Notes: generated by a model from the letters alone, not told the origin. A stretch of 46,424 nt of DNA from an uncultured Succinivibrionaceae bacterium (GCA_949286015.1 CASEBB010000040.1:1-46424), one strand, 5' to 3'. Counted from the stretch's first letter, positions 28,700 through 38,359 are shown. Made by a program: numbers and translations.

Positions 28700-30145
28700 T
28701 TAGCTCTTGTCAGTGCTGGCACTGACAGCGGCCTCAGGCGTCGCCGTGGCAGCGGTGGTTGCTGGAGCAGCTGCGGTATCTGAAGTCTCCGCTTGCTGCG
28801 CCTGCTCTGCACTGTGCTGCCGTGCTAAGAGCTCCGCCTTGATTTGTGGGAAGATCTTATCTAAGCGGTAGAAGCTCATGGTGATGATAGAGAGGATCAT
28901 CAGGGCCATTGGCACAAAGATGTACATCCATGTAATGGCGCTCATGGCCTCTGGGCTTTGGGTAGTGGCGTTGGCATCATAACCACTCATGGAAAGCAGT
29001 AAGCCACTTAAGCCACCAGCTAAGGCTTGAGCTACCTTACCGATAAAGCCATTGATGGCCGACAGCGAGCCTGCGGTATTAATACCGGTCTTCCACTCAC
29101 CATAATCCACAGGATCAGCTTGCATCGAGAAGTAGATGCTCTCTTTGATACCGTGGCCAGCGGCCATGATGATCGCACCGACGATAATGATGGTGTGATT
29201 AACTCCGCCTAAGAAGATTATCAGCATGCCAATGATCTGCACCGTGCTGCTCAGCAAGTACAGATTGCGCTTGCCTGTACGAGCGGCTAAGAAAGGCACA
29301 GCAAAGTTAGCCAGCATTGGCACGATGGAGACAATGGTGGCCACTGTGATCGAGAGCTCGACCGACTGCACCACGAACTTGAAATAGTAGATCAGCGCGC
29401 CAATCTGGATAAAGAAGGCACCCCACATAAAGATGATGTTTAAGGCAAAGATCAGCCATGGGGTGTTGTGCATTAAAGAGCGCAGTGTCTCCTTAAGCGA
29501 GGCATTGTGGCTAACTGTGACTGGGCGCTCACGCACGCTAAAGAAGGTGATAAAGAAGAAAATGCAGGAGGCTACGCCAAAGAGCAGCATCAGGTAGCGA
29601 AAGCCTGTAACCTCATTGCCCTGACCAAAGAAGCCCACCAGCTTTAAGGCAAAGGCCGACACCACGGTGGCGCCTAAGAAAGCAAAGAACTTACGGGAGG
29701 TGGACAGCGCGGTACGCTCATTGGTGTCGTCACTTAAGGCTGGCAGAATGGATGCCATTGGAATGTTGACAATGGTGTACATGAAAGACAGGCCAATGTA
29801 GGTGACGTAAGCGTAGACCATTTGCCACGTGTGGTCGATGTCAGTAGGGATGGCAAAGCACAGATAGGCAAAGATGGCAAAAGGAATGGCACCAAAGAGG
29901 AAGTATGGACGGGACTGACCCCAGCGCGTGTGCGTGTGGTCAATGCAGTAACCAACTAAGAGGTCGGTAGCACCATCGATAAAGCGTGTCACTAAGAACA
30001 TGATGCCGATTGCGGCGGCATCAAGCTTCATCACGTCGACGTAGTAATAGAGCAGGTACAGAGAGATGATCTGCCAAATAAGATTGCAGGCAAAGTCGGA
30101 CACGCCATAACCGATGCGTTGTCGCCACAGAAGTAATGGGCTCAT
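28700..30145 (-). CDS. GPH-family sugar:cation symporter (MFS)
   Basis: 481 residues from ATG 30145 with GGAG 8 nt upstream; a GTG at 30178 is less likely. Twelve membrane segments with the hallmarks of the glycoside-pentoside-hexuronide family: an early acidic transmembrane motif (IDGATDLLVGYCID), RPYFLFGAIPF, and a KESIYFSMQADPVDYGEWKTG loop. The C-terminal ~40 residues are Ala/Thr-rich. It likely imports the oligosaccharide or glycoside processed by the adjacent GH78-like protein. Divergent from the AraC regulator 771 bp away. Confidence 0.85.
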   Translation of the reverse strand: MSPLLLWRQRIGYGVSDFACNLIWQIISLYLLYYYVDVMKLDAAAIGIMFLVTRFIDGATDLLVGYCIDHTHTRWGQSRPYFLFGAIPFAIFAYLCFAIPTDIDHTWQMVYAYVTYIGLSFMYTIVNIPMASILPALSDDTNERTALSTSRKFFAFLGATVVSAFALKLVGFFGQGNEVTGFRYLMLLFGVASCIFFFITFFSVRERPVTVSHNASLKETLRSLMHNTPWLIFALNIIFMWGAFFIQIGALIYYFKFVVQSVELSITVATIVSIVPMLANFAVPFLAARTGKRNLYLLSSTVQIIGMLIIFLGGVNHTIIIVGAIIMAAGHGIKESIYFSMQADPVDYGEWKTGINTAGSLSAINGFIGKVAQALAGGLSGLLLSMSGYDANATTQSPEAMSAITWMYIFVPMALMILSIITMSFYRLDKIFPQIKAELLARQHSAEQAQQAETSDTAAAPATTAATATPEAAVSASTDKS

Positions 30146-30915
30146 AGGGCAAGCTCCAAAAGGCTTACTCCTCGTCACTTAGAGCTGTAGGCATAAAGGA
30201 GAGGCAGCGGTGGCTGGTGCGATGCCTCAGCCACCCTGAGTCCTCCTCACACTTAAGACCACTGCGTTCTCCGGCGCTACTCCTGACGAGGATGTCACCA
30301 CAAAAAGATCATAAGTAAGCAGGTGCCACAGTGCCGACATTTTGCCTGTGCTAATGGCTTATATGTCAGCTTGCTGTGGATTGCTGCCTAGTCTAATGTG
30401 GAAATAAAACTGCAAAAACGTGGTTTTTTGAGGGATTACACTGATCTTTTTTGACTTGTGAGCTAAAGTATGAAATACCTCACATAAATGAGAGCTCATA
30501 CCGGAGAAGAGGAAGGAGTCGGGGTAAAGTCTGCTGTGGCGCAGTAGAGTCCTGCAAAGGCCAGAAAAAGCCAGCAAAGGCTGGTGTACAGCGTCTTTAG
30601 CGGCGTTGCGCCACCAGCGCGGAGTGGGATAGCAGAGCGTAGTGCTGGTGAGTATGACCTTCAAGAGAGCGCGTGGTTTTTTGTGGTTATGTCCGCTTTA
30701 AGGGCATTAAGCTCCTATTGCGCCACCGCTACTGCCATCGCCACTGCCATTGCTACTACCCTCACTACCATGAGCACTTCACCATCATGACCATTACCAG
30801 CGTCACCAGCGTCTTGGCGCTAAAGAAGCAGCAAGCAGCGCGCTGACCGATGTCTGACCAGTGTCGTGCTCAACACATCTGTTTGTTTGCACTTACTGCA
30901 AGAGGAGGCATCAAG
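30146..30915. other. Divergent control region of the GPH transporter and AraC regulator
   Basis: 770 bp. A TTGACT box lies at 30451-30456, upstream of TATGAA/AATACC-like hexamers, and may drive the AraC gene; a CCTCACATAAATGAGAG half-palindrome is at 30478-30494. An AT-rich stretch (30400-30470) contrasts with the GC-rich flanks. The small frames here look spurious. Confidence 0.35.
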
Positions 30916-32364
30916 ATGCTCTTAGCGTCGCCATACCTGACACGGATTCGGGCGCAATTGCAGGCCATGAATGCCTCTGAGCAGATCTACGCGCGCTATT
31001 ACCACGCCTGTTGTGAGCAGCAACAGTATCTGTCTGCCCTAAAAGCAGCAGCAGCAACGCCCAGCGCTTCGTCCTTAAGTGTTGCTGCGCATGAGGCTGC
31101 GGGCGTAACGGTCGCAGGGGTAAAAGCAGACCGTCTGCAAACGGGTGTAGTGGCCTATCAGCTACCTGAGGTGGAGCTGACACCTCAATTGCGGGCGCGG
31201 CTTAGTCATGATGAGCAACAGCCGCTACGGCGCTTTATTAACTCGCTGACCGTAAAGGAGCGCGATCTCATTGCAGCGGATAATATCCTGATCCGTGATC
31301 TCAATCCGCTGCCCGAGAACTTTAGTGAGGACATGTACTTTAGTCCGCAGGAGACGGCGGCTATTGTTCTCACCAAGCACAATCGCTTTACCCCTGTCTT
31401 TACGCACCGTCACTTGTTCTTTGAGCTTATCTACGTGCTCTCGGGTAGCTGCCAGCAGGTGATCATGGGGCAAGAGGTGAGCTTGCGCGAGGGCGACTTC
31501 TGCTGTGTGGCTCCGGATATATCGCATGCGATCGCGGTGTTCTCGGAGCAGTCGCTGATCATTAACATTCTGGTGCGGCGCTCGGCTTTTGAGCTGGTGC
31601 TTTTAGATCTGCTGCGTGGTGATAACCCCTTAGCGACCTTCTTCAACCAAGGTGTCTGCGACCGTATCATTACGCCATACATGCTGGTGCACACCAAAGA
31701 GACCAAAGAGGCCAAAGAGAGCTATGATGCCCACGCGCTTCAAGCGCCAACAGAGCAGGACATCGCAGGGAAGCACGCAGTGGCTATAGCAGGGGCAGAG
31801 GATGTGCCTGTGGCTATGGCGCGCTCTGATGCGGCACAGGAGCTGGAGTACCTTGTGCTGGCCATGTATGAGGAGAGCCAAGCGGGCCGCCCTTATGGGG
31901 ACAAAAAGCTCAATGGCGAGCTCATGGTGCTCTTTAGCACGCTCTTGCAGTACTTTTCTGCCGACATTGTGTTACCGCAAACCACTGTCTCGGAGCAGAG
32001 CTTTGTCTGCGACATCTTGCACTACATGGAGGAGCACTACCAGCATGTGACGCTCAAAGAGCTGGCGGCGCACTTTAACCTCTGCGAGGCGTATCTCTCG
32101 CGCAAGATCAAGCAAGCCTGCCATAAGAGCTTTAGGGAGCTGCATCAGGATATGGTGTTCTGCAAGGTGCGTGAGCTCTTAGAGCAGTCGACCCTCAGTG
32201 TGCGCACCATTGCGCAATTGGTGGGCTTCAATAACGTCGAGCACTTTCACCGGCTGTTTCGTAAGCACTTTGGGATGACGTGTTTGGAGTATCGGCGTAA
32301 GTACAGTCATCCTGCGGCGGGGACAGCGGGAGCAGTGCCGTCGCTATTAGGGAGAGGTAAGTAG
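30916..32364 (+). CDS. AraC family transcriptional regulator with cupin domain
   Basis: 482 residues from ATG 30916, chosen for AGAGGAGG 8 nt upstream; an earlier in-frame ATG at 30850 has none. A cupin sensor (~155-235: FTHRHLFFELIYVLSGSCQQV, REGDFCCVAPDISHAI) is followed by an Ala-rich linker and the two helix-turn-helix units at ~355-470 (LKELAAHFNLCEAYLSRKIKQ, then RTIAQLVGFNNVEHFHRLFRKHFG). AraC/XylS proteins of this layout usually activate sugar genes; the divergent GPH transporter and GH78-like gene are the obvious targets, and it may also cover the rha genes. Distinct from RhaR/RhaS in having a long N-terminal extension. Confidence 0.88.
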   Translation: MLLASPYLTRIRAQLQAMNASEQIYARYYHACCEQQQYLSALKAAAATPSASSLSVAAHEAAGVTVAGVKADRLQTGVVAYQLPEVELTPQLRARLSHDEQQPLRRFINSLTVKERDLIAADNILIRDLNPLPENFSEDMYFSPQETAAIVLTKHNRFTPVFTHRHLFFELIYVLSGSCQQVIMGQEVSLREGDFCCVAPDISHAIAVFSEQSLIINILVRRSAFELVLLDLLRGDNPLATFFNQGVCDRIITPYMLVHTKETKEAKESYDAHALQAPTEQDIAGKHAVAIAGAEDVPVAMARSDAAQELEYLVLAMYEESQAGRPYGDKKLNGELMVLFSTLLQYFSADIVLPQTTVSEQSFVCDILHYMEEHYQHVTLKELAAHFNLCEAYLSRKIKQACHKSFRELHQDMVFCKVRELLEQSTLSVRTIAQLVGFNNVEHFHRLFRKHFGMTCLEYRRKYSHPAAGTAGAVPSLLGRGK

Positions 32365-32986
32365 GGGCAAGAGGGATGTTGCTGTAGTTGTAGCTGTAGC
32401 TGCGCCGTGTGGCGTGTTGGCTATATGAGGAGGGATAGGAGGGGCAGGAGCATCCCGTGTGGTAGCAGTGGTATTGTGGAGAATAGGGATGGGACAGCGG
32501 GGGCTGTGCTGCGCTAGCGTGGTAGAGGAGGAGGAGGAGTCAAGCTGTGTTGCTCTGTGTTAGCGTGGTAGATGGGAGCTGCTGAGCGCTGCTTTGGTGG
32601 CAAATGGCAAGAGGGGCTGGCGCGTGGGGCGGGCGCTGCTTACGTAGCTCTCATACCGCGTTTTGCTGGTTTGTAAAATTAGTGTTAAATGTCTTTTGAG
32701 AAAATAGCAAGTACCCACAGGTGTTGCTGATTTTTCCTTATAGCGTTTAACAGTGAGATTAAAGAGCTACTGCTACTGTGTCGGTGGCAGTAAGCGGCGG
32801 CTGCTACGGCGAGCGCTGGCATTAAAAAAGCCACAGGGGAAAAACCACTGTGGCTTTGGTTATGACTAATCTCAGGTAGCAAGGCCGCTACAGATAAGCT
32901 GCTGTCAGCTCCTGTGTGGCTTGCTCCTTTAGATGTTGTTTCAGGTGTTAGGTTGGGATGTGTTGTAAGATGCTGGCCGATACCGC
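32365..32986. other. Convergent interval between AraC gene and rhaM
   Basis: 622 bp with no gene. It contains the terminator of the rhaM transcript (32824-32854). The plus-strand gene's own terminator is not visible. Confidence 0.5.
32824..32854 (-). terminator. Intrinsic terminator of the rhaM transcript
   Basis: On the minus strand GCCACAG and CTGTGGC (7 bp, 11-nt loop) are followed by TTTTTT, ~130 bp past the rhaM stop. The best terminator in the rhamnose region. Confidence 0.9.
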
Positions 32987-33310
32987 TTAAGGCAGATCGA
33001 AGACCTGCTTCATCAGTGGTTGCGCTCCGGTCTTTGGATCTAAATCCATCACCATTACGTCTTTCATGTACTCATTCCACCGATCAACCACAGCGCTTTG
33101 CGCTTGGTACTGCTCGGCGTATTTGACGCCTTTTTCGCACTCAAAGTAACCAAAGAGCTCGTTACCAACATTCCAGATGCTGTAGTTGCGGATACCGGCC
33201 TCTTTGAGCACTTGTACCATTTCTGGCCAGATCTCAGCATGGCGCTTTTGGTATTCTTCGAGCTTGCCCTCTAAAACGAGGGCTTTCCACGCAAACTTTT
33301 CTACGGCCAT
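32987..33310 (-). CDS. rhaM: L-rhamnose mutarotase
   Basis: 107 residues from ATG 33310 with AGGAGG 6-7 nt upstream; the open frame runs 16 codons further without support. The segment EEYQKRHAEIWPEM carries the family's catalytic His, and RWNEYMKDVM fits the dimer's C-terminal helix. It interconverts alpha and beta anomers of L-rhamnose in the cytoplasm so the isomerase receives its preferred form. Length matches the family (~104). Lies downstream of an MFS sugar transporter on the same strand and ends in the terminator at 32824-32854. Confidence 0.95.
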   Translation of the reverse strand: MAVEKFAWKALVLEGKLEEYQKRHAEIWPEMVQVLKEAGIRNYSIWNVGNELFGYFECEKGVKYAEQYQAQSAVVDRWNEYMKDVMVMDLDPKTGAQPLMKQVFDLP

Positions 33311-33610
33311 GAGTGACCTCCTCCTTTTTCCCGCATATTCCCGCAGAGCGCGGTGCACGGCGCGCCAGTATGTTGCGGCCCCTGCGAGGCCTTGGTGCGC
33401 TCAGTGCAATGCTTGCAGGGCGGTGCAGTGCTGTGTGATGCGGTGCACTGTTGTTCTTCTGTAAGACTGACGCTAACCCTGTAGCTGGGTAGCTGTCTCT
33501 TGGCTTCAGGCTACAAGGAACGCCCCTTACACCAAAGCCACGCGCCTGTTGCGGGCACGTGGCCTTAAGTGGCAGCGCTAACTTAGCAGCCGCATAGCGT
33601 AGCGTAAGTG
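33311..33610. other. Gap between rhaM and the MFS transporter
   Basis: 300 bp. A hairpin-forming segment at 33537-33563 is a probable terminator of the transporter; the rest is GC-rich and featureless. So rhaM may have its own promoter, though none is obvious. Confidence 0.45.
33537..33563 (-). terminator. Possible terminator of the MFS sugar transporter
   Basis: On the minus strand GCCACGTGCC and GGCGCGTGGC pair (one mismatch, 7-nt loop) and are followed by TTT only. Weak T-run, so it may be an attenuator or RNA-stability element. Confidence 0.4.
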
Positions 33611-34897
33611 TTAATGCACTTCTTGGCCGTAACGCTCGATCTCGATCTCTTTTAAGGTCTTGCCTTGTGTCTTTGGTGCCCAGATGGAGCCCACTAACCA
33701 CGAGATCAGAGCGAAGCAGGTGATCAGCATGGCAGCGTAGCGGAAGCCTAAGGACTCCATGATGAGTGGTGCGCAGAAGACCCACACCGAGCAAATGATA
33801 CGCGTAATGAAGAAGGTTAAGCCTTGAGCGGTAGCACGGTACTTGGTTGGGAACAGCTCCGAGCACCACAGCTGGTAGAATGCCTGTTGACCAGAGCCGT
33901 TGTTGATACCGGCAAAGATCACAAACATAAAGAGCATCCACGAAGCTAAGGACTCAGGTGGCAGAATCCACACGCTCCACGCGATAACGTAAATACCGCC
34001 AATGACAAAGTAGATGAGACGACGGCTGATACGATCACCAAACTTCATAAAGATGAAGTAGGTGCCGATGATCGACAGCACAAAGGAACCGACGGACATC
34101 ACCTGCGACATGGTGTTGGAGAGCTTAGCCACATTCTCAAAGATGTATGGCATGAAGAAGCCCCAAGTGGAGGCGCAGAGATTCCACACCGAGTAGACGC
34201 AGATTAAGAAGATCACGGTCTTGAGGTTAATGGCGTTGCTTAAGAGCTCGCCATAGGTGAGCTTCTTGACCTTGCCTTCAGCGATTAAGCGCTTCTCTTC
34301 CTCTTGAGCCTTCTTCCAGTCGGTGGACTCAGGCATCTTTAAGCGCTGGTACCACACCCAAGCCGCCACTAAGATTAAGTGGGCAAAGACAATGCGGTTA
34401 CCAATGAGGCCAAAGGTATTGAGGTAAGCGGACATCAAGAGCACAATCGCCGGTCCTAAAGCCCATGCAAATTGGGCCGAACCGCAGTGTTTTGCTCGAT
34501 CCTTGGCCGGAGCTTGCTCAGCGATTAAAGTCCACGAAGCTACCACGTCAGCGCCCACGCCTAAACCGACAATGATGTAGCCGATGAGGAGCATTGGGAA
34601 GTTAAAGGCGAAGACGATCAAGAGCATACCGACGATGTAGACTAACAGATCGTAGGTATACACAAACTTACGGCCGTAGGCATCGCATAAGCGGCCACCG
34701 ATTAAGGCGCCCACAGCAGCCGAGGCGGCGTTAGAAGATAAAGACGCCAGTAAGCCTAATTGCAGGCCGTCCATGCCTAAGTAGGCTTGCCACAGAGACA
34801 AGCCAGCGGCACCTGCCACAATGGAGCCAGCGTCGATATAGCTGGTCATGGCAGCGATAATAGTTTGCTTCCACGAGGAAGCGTTTTCCTGACTCAT
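33611..34897 (-). CDS. MFS sugar transporter, sugar-porter type (likely L-rhamnose)
   Basis: 428 residues, twelve membrane segments. Sugar-porter features: GGRLCDAYGRKF between helices 2 and 3, a central loop with KMPESTDWKKAQEEEKRLIAEGKVKKL, and RYGQEVH at the end. Position between rhaM and rhaA on the same strand makes L-rhamnose the likely cargo, replacing the RhaT-type symporter of E. coli, which is absent here. The ATG at 34897 is preceded by GGGGAT. The gene has its own long upstream region with structured repeats. Confidence 0.82.
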   Translation of the reverse strand: MSQENASSWKQTIIAAMTSYIDAGSIVAGAAGLSLWQAYLGMDGLQLGLLASLSSNAASAAVGALIGGRLCDAYGRKFVYTYDLLVYIVGMLLIVFAFNFPMLLIGYIIVGLGVGADVVASWTLIAEQAPAKDRAKHCGSAQFAWALGPAIVLLMSAYLNTFGLIGNRIVFAHLILVAAWVWYQRLKMPESTDWKKAQEEEKRLIAEGKVKKLTYGELLSNAINLKTVIFLICVYSVWNLCASTWGFFMPYIFENVAKLSNTMSQVMSVGSFVLSIIGTYFIFMKFGDRISRRLIYFVIGGIYVIAWSVWILPPESLASWMLFMFVIFAGINNGSGQQAFYQLWCSELFPTKYRATAQGLTFFITRIICSVWVFCAPLIMESLGFRYAAMLITCFALISWLVGSIWAPKTQGKTLKEIEIERYGQEVH

Positions 34898-34959
34898 GGG
34901 TGATCCCCATACCTCTCACACCGAAAATAAGGTATGATTGAGGTTCTGTTATTAGTTCG

Positions 34960-34995
34960 AGCGGGAGAGATGCGTCTTCCGACGAATCTCCCGCT
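34960..34995. repeat. Hairpin upstream of the MFS transporter
   Basis: AGCGGGAGA (34960-34968) pairs with TCTCCCGCT (34987-34995); inside, CGTC and GACG form a second stem around TTCC. It lies in the likely leader of the MFS gene, with no T-run, so a leader structure or processing site is more likely than a terminator. Confidence 0.6.
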
Positions 34996-35006
34996 ATTTG
35001 CGCGTA

Positions 35007-35054
35007 AGTTACGCTGTAGCGTGAGTTACGCTGTAGCGTGAGTTACGCTGTAGC
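35007..35054. repeat. Three tandem 17-bp units
   Basis: AGTTACGCTGTAGCGTG occurs at 35007-35023 and 35024-35040, with a partial third at 35041-35054. Each full unit contains the near-palindrome ACGCTGTAGCGT, so the array could hold several identical protein-binding sites. Confidence 0.75.
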
Positions 35055-35568
35055 AGTGAGTACTGCGCTCCCGTCACCTGTGGACTACATACTGAGCCAT
35101 AGAAAAGCGGGGTGGTCTTTTCTGTAGCGTTAAGCGCACACAGCAGCGCACACAGCGTGGTTTTCCTGCCAGTACAGGCACAAAAAGAGCTGTAACGCTC
35201 TTTTCCTACCTTTGCTGTACTGTCCCTCCTCTGGCTCTTCTCTATCTTGATCTCGCTTACTGGGCTTAACTCACAAGAACTGACGGCCTTACCACAGAAA
35301 GGTTGGTATGTGCTGCCTGTTCCTGAGAGCTAAATAAGCTTGCCTGCCTACACCCAGCGCGAGCTGAGCCTGCGTTGTGAGCAACCTTGCATTCTGCGCG
35401 TGGTACATACAGCGCGCTGCGCTTGTTGAGGACTATCGCAGGCAAACTTACAAAGATGAGTTTGAGTTGGAGATGGTTGGGTTTTTAAGTAAGGGCATTA
35501 AGTAGCGAGCGCGTGTGCATGCTAGCGGAGCTTTGCTTTGCCCGTGCTCACCTGTAACGAACGCCCTT

Positions 35569-35592
35569 ACCTTGCTACCTTGCTACCTTGCT
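35569..35592. repeat. Three tandem ACCTTGCT units
   Basis: Perfect 8-bp tandem repeat just past the end of rhaA. Minor feature. Confidence 0.7.
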
Positions 35593-35619
35593 GTAGCCGA
35601 CGGGGAGCTGCGACCGCTC

Positions 35620-36846
35620 TTAGAGGTAAGGCTTTAACCAGTCGTGGCCTGGTACCTTCTCATCAGCGCAGAACTTCTCCCACACCGCACCGGCTGGTAA
35701 GTTCTTGCACTCTTCTAACAGCGCTAAGCGGCCGGTGTTGTTGCCCTCAGCTTCCATTGCTTGCAGCTTGGAGATTGGGGCTAATAAGGCGTTGAGTAAG
35801 CACTTGCGCACGCAACGAGCACCTAAAGCCGTAGCCGCAATGCGGTTGATCGAAGCGTCGAAGTAGTCAGTACCAATGTGGATGGTATCGGTAGCGTTGT
35901 TCCAGATGATCTCCTGCATCACGGCGTTGGTCTCGTCATCTTGTAAGGTGACGTGATCGGAGTCCCAACGCACTGGACGCGAGACGTGTAACATTACCTG
36001 CTTGCCAAAGGTAATGAAGGAGGACAGCTTGGCCGACACCACCTCAGTTGGGTGGAAGTGACCGCAGTCTAAGCAGATGATGCAGTTGTGACGGGTGGAC
36101 TCGTACTCCATGTAGAACTCATGGGAACCCACCACGTAGCTCTCCGAGCCTAAACCAAAGAGCTTGGACTCCACAGAGTCGATGTTGTACTTTGGATCGA
36201 TCTTCTCGGCAAAGATCTCGTCGTAAGCCTCAGCTAAGATCTTGCGTGGGGTGACCTTATCCACGGTCATGTCCTTGTTGCCATCAGGAATCCATTGGTT
36301 GGTGATGCAGGTCTCGCCTAACTCCTTACCAAAGTACTCACCGATCTTGCGGCAGCGCTTGCCGTGCTCAATCCAGAACTGACGGATGGCCTTGTCACGG
36401 GAGGATAAGGTGCCATTCTCTGCCTTTGGGTGCGAGAAGTAGGTTGGGTTGAAGTCAAGACCCACACCTTGCTCCTTGGCAAAGTCTACCCAGATCTTGA
36501 AGTGCTCTGGGGTGATCTCGTCACGCTCGACCTTTTGGCCCTTATTGTCGAGGTAGATCGCGTGCAGGTTGATCTTGGTGTGGCCTGGGACTAAAGCTAA
36601 AGCTTCCTTGAGCTGAGCAAAGTACTCGTCACGGTTGCGTGGACGGCCTGGAGCGTTACCAAAAGTGGCGATACCACCGGTTAAGGCTTGATTTGGGTTC
36701 TCAAAACCCAACACGTCATCGATCTGCCAGCAGTGTAAGGAGACAGGGATGTCCTTAACCTTGGCTAAGGCCGCATCGGTGTCCACACCAAACTCGGCGT
36801 ACATTTCCTTAGCGAGCTGGTAGTTCTTCTCAACGTCAATGCTCAT
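35620..36846 (-). CDS. rhaA: L-rhamnose isomerase
   Basis: 408 residues from ATG 36846 with AAGGAAG upstream; the open frame continues another 106 codons through low-quality sequence, which is not part of the protein. Clear RhaA landmarks: PVSLHCWQIDDVLGFENP, GLDFNPTYFSHP, ITNQWIPDGNKDMTVD, VESKLFGLGSESYVVGSHEFYM, LDCGHFHPTEV, SRPVRWDSDHV and IGTDYFDASINRIAA, which hold the metal-binding Glu, Asp and His. It converts L-rhamnose to L-rhamnulose. Length is close to the E. coli enzyme (419). Followed by a 697-bp control region, so it is the first gene of its transcript. Confidence 0.97.
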   Translation of the reverse strand: MSIDVEKNYQLAKEMYAEFGVDTDAALAKVKDIPVSLHCWQIDDVLGFENPNQALTGGIATFGNAPGRPRNRDEYFAQLKEALALVPGHTKINLHAIYLDNKGQKVERDEITPEHFKIWVDFAKEQGVGLDFNPTYFSHPKAENGTLSSRDKAIRQFWIEHGKRCRKIGEYFGKELGETCITNQWIPDGNKDMTVDKVTPRKILAEAYDEIFAEKIDPKYNIDSVESKLFGLGSESYVVGSHEFYMEYESTRHNCIICLDCGHFHPTEVVSAKLSSFITFGKQVMLHVSRPVRWDSDHVTLQDDETNAVMQEIIWNNATDTIHIGTDYFDASINRIAATALGARCVRKCLLNALLAPISKLQAMEAEGNNTGRLALLEECKNLPAGAVWEKFCADEKVPGHDWLKPYL

Positions 36847-36936
36847 GTTTGCTTCCTTTTCGTGTGACCTGTAGGGAGAATGCTTTGTCGCGGTTGTGGG
36901 GGCTAACCCAACAAAGCAAGAAAAATCTTTCCACCT

Positions 36937-36947
36937 AAAACAACATA
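36937..36947 (-). promoter_or_regulatory. Candidate regulator site in the rhaA leader
   Basis: AAAACAACATA on the plus strand, repeated at 37072-37082 and matched by ATGTTGTTTT upstream of rhaB. It lies between the rhaA promoter and gene, ~100 bp upstream of the start codon. Confidence 0.35.
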
Positions 36948-37050
36948 TAGCGCCATGTGCTGTGTGCGCGCTGCGCTGCCTTCTTTTCAGGAAAAGCAGA
37001 GGCGAGAGCGTTAAACATGCATGGCCCTTGGTCTCTGGTCTACAGCAGAA

Positions 37051-37078
37051 ATTATAGGACGTATTGTTAGCAAAACAA
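37051..37078 (-). promoter_or_regulatory. rhaA promoter
   Basis: On the minus strand TTGTTT (37073-37078), a 16-bp spacer and a consensus TATAAT (37051-37056); predicted start near 37044. The -35 lies within the regulator motif CAAAACAACAT. AAATGTGA followed by N6 and a weak right half, about 70 bp upstream of the start (37104-37125), resembles one half of a CRP site. Confidence 0.5.
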
Positions 37079-37113
37079 CATATTGCAACATTTGTAATTG
37101 TGGTTTTGTTAAC
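37066..37113. promoter_or_regulatory. rhaA operator (inverted arms)
   Basis: GTTAGCAAAAC (37066-37076) and GTTTTGTTAAC (37103-37113) are inverted copies matching at 10 of 11 bases. The left arm overlaps the -35 of rhaA. Probable binding site of the DeoR-type or AraC-type regulator. Confidence 0.45.
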
Positions 37114-37487
37114 GATATCACATTTCTTTGGCGTGCTAAGGGCGAAGATCCAAAGGTAAGCCACTTTGGTGGCGCTAAAGCTCGTGTTTTGTGTGGATTT
37201 GTTTGGCTAAAAGGGCCGTAAGTGGGAGTAGGTTTTGTTTGTGGTAAGTGACAGTAAGCGGTGTGGCCTGTGGCCCTTGGCCGTGGTTATCTGGCACGTT
37301 TACACGCACGTCTGCTGTGCACGCATGTCACGGCAGCACCGCTGGGCGCCAACAAGCACGCTGGTGGCTCCGCGCGGCTTGGACTGATTGGAGTGGCTGT
37401 TGGGGAGCCGCCATTGAGACTATAGCCTTAGCCTGAGCCTATCGGGCTAGCAGCCTAGTGGGAGATTCGACTTGCTTTTTTAGTTTA

Positions 37488-37508
37488 CTGGGGTCAGTAG
37501 AACCCCAG
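37488..37508. repeat. Hairpin after rhaD
   Basis: CTGGGGT and ACCCCAG pair (7 bp, 7-nt loop) 36 bp beyond the rhaD stop. Without a following T-run it is an uncertain terminator. Confidence 0.45.
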
Positions 37509-37543
37509 ACACAAGCCCTTTTACCACAAGTGAGAGTGGCCTT

Positions 37544-38359
37544 TTAGCTATTGAGCTCAATGTTGAAGTCCTTGGCCAGCTGGACAAAGCCCTTTTCAGG
37601 AATGGTCTGGCACTTGCCGCCCATGCTCTTGACCTTGACGCAGATCTCAGCAGCCTTTTCCACGGTGTTCATGAGGCCGAAGGTATCGTCAAAGGTAGGG
37701 CCAGCGCAGAAGAGGCCATGGTGAGCCCACACCGCAACGTCGTACTTGTGCATGAGCTTTGAGGTAGCGATAGCGATATCGCGGCCGCCTGGCACCATCC
37801 ATGGGACGATACCGATGCCTTGTGGGAAGACCACTGGGTTCTCGGTTGCCATTTCCCACAGCTCATGGGTAAAGGCCTTGTCCTCTAAAGGCAGGACAAA
37901 AGTTAAGGCGATGAGGTTGCCTGGGTGGGCGTGGTAGATCACGCGATATGCGCCGCCGGTTAACTGCTTTTTGATCTCATGGTTCATGAGGTGGGTTGGC
38001 AGCTCACTGGTTGGACGGCCGCCAGCGACTAAGCCCCATTGGATTTGGAACTTGGTGCCGGTCTCGTCGACCTTAACGATGCAGATGTTCTCTTCTGGGC
38101 ACAGCGGGACATTGCGCATGTGCTTGCCTGAGCCGGTAACGAGGAAGTACTCATTCTTGAGGCCTGGCACTTCAGTACCGATGTCTTGCCAAGGAGCGCC
38201 GTCTTGTAAGAACTCCTTGGCGGAGGCGACGTCCTCATCGGACATACGGTAGCTTAAGTTGCCACCGTTACGCTCGTGCCAGCCTAAGCGATAGCCTTCG
38301 GCGCATACACCAATAAATTCGCGCATGAACTTCAGTTCAGTAATTTGCGACATAATCAT
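37544..38359 (-). CDS. rhaD: Rhamnulose-1-phosphate aldolase
   Basis: 271 residues; ATG 38359 with AAGG just upstream (a second ATG two codons on is possible). Class II aldolase landmarks: GWHERNGGNLSYRM, FLVTGSGKHMRNV, QWGLVAGGRPTSELPTHLMNH, IYHAHPGNLIALTFVLP (zinc His pair), VFPQGIGIVPWMVPG, AVWAHHGLFCAGPTFDDTFGL (third His) and KSMGGKCQTIPE. It splits L-rhamnulose-1-phosphate to DHAP and L-lactaldehyde with zinc. Length matches E. coli RhaD. It sits between rhaB and rhaA but is separated from each by 400-700 bp, so it appears to have its own promoter. Confidence 0.97.
   Translation of the reverse strand: MIMSQITELKFMREFIGVCAEGYRLGWHERNGGNLSYRMSDEDVASAKEFLQDGAPWQDIGTEVPGLKNEYFLVTGSGKHMRNVPLCPEENICIVKVDETGTKFQIQWGLVAGGRPTSELPTHLMNHEIKKQLTGGAYRVIYHAHPGNLIALTFVLPLEDKAFTHELWEMATENPVVFPQGIGIVPWMVPGGRDIAIATSKLMHKYDVAVWAHHGLFCAGPTFDDTFGLMNTVEKAAEICVKVKSMGGKCQTIPEKGFVQLAKDFNIELNS

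Larger units (their letters stand above)
34898..35619. other. Structured interval between rhaA and the MFS transporter
   Basis: 722 bp with no gene. It holds a 9-bp hairpin (34960-34995), three tandem 17-bp units (35007-35054) and three 8-bp ACCTTGCT units (35569-35592). No clear terminator for rhaA. Confidence 0.55.
36847..37543. other. Control region upstream of rhaA
   Basis: 697 bp between rhaD (whose stop is at its right edge) and rhaA. It contains a rhaA promoter and operator (separate entries) and, near rhaD's stop, a hairpin CTGGGGT/ACCCCAG (37488-37508). Confidence 0.6.
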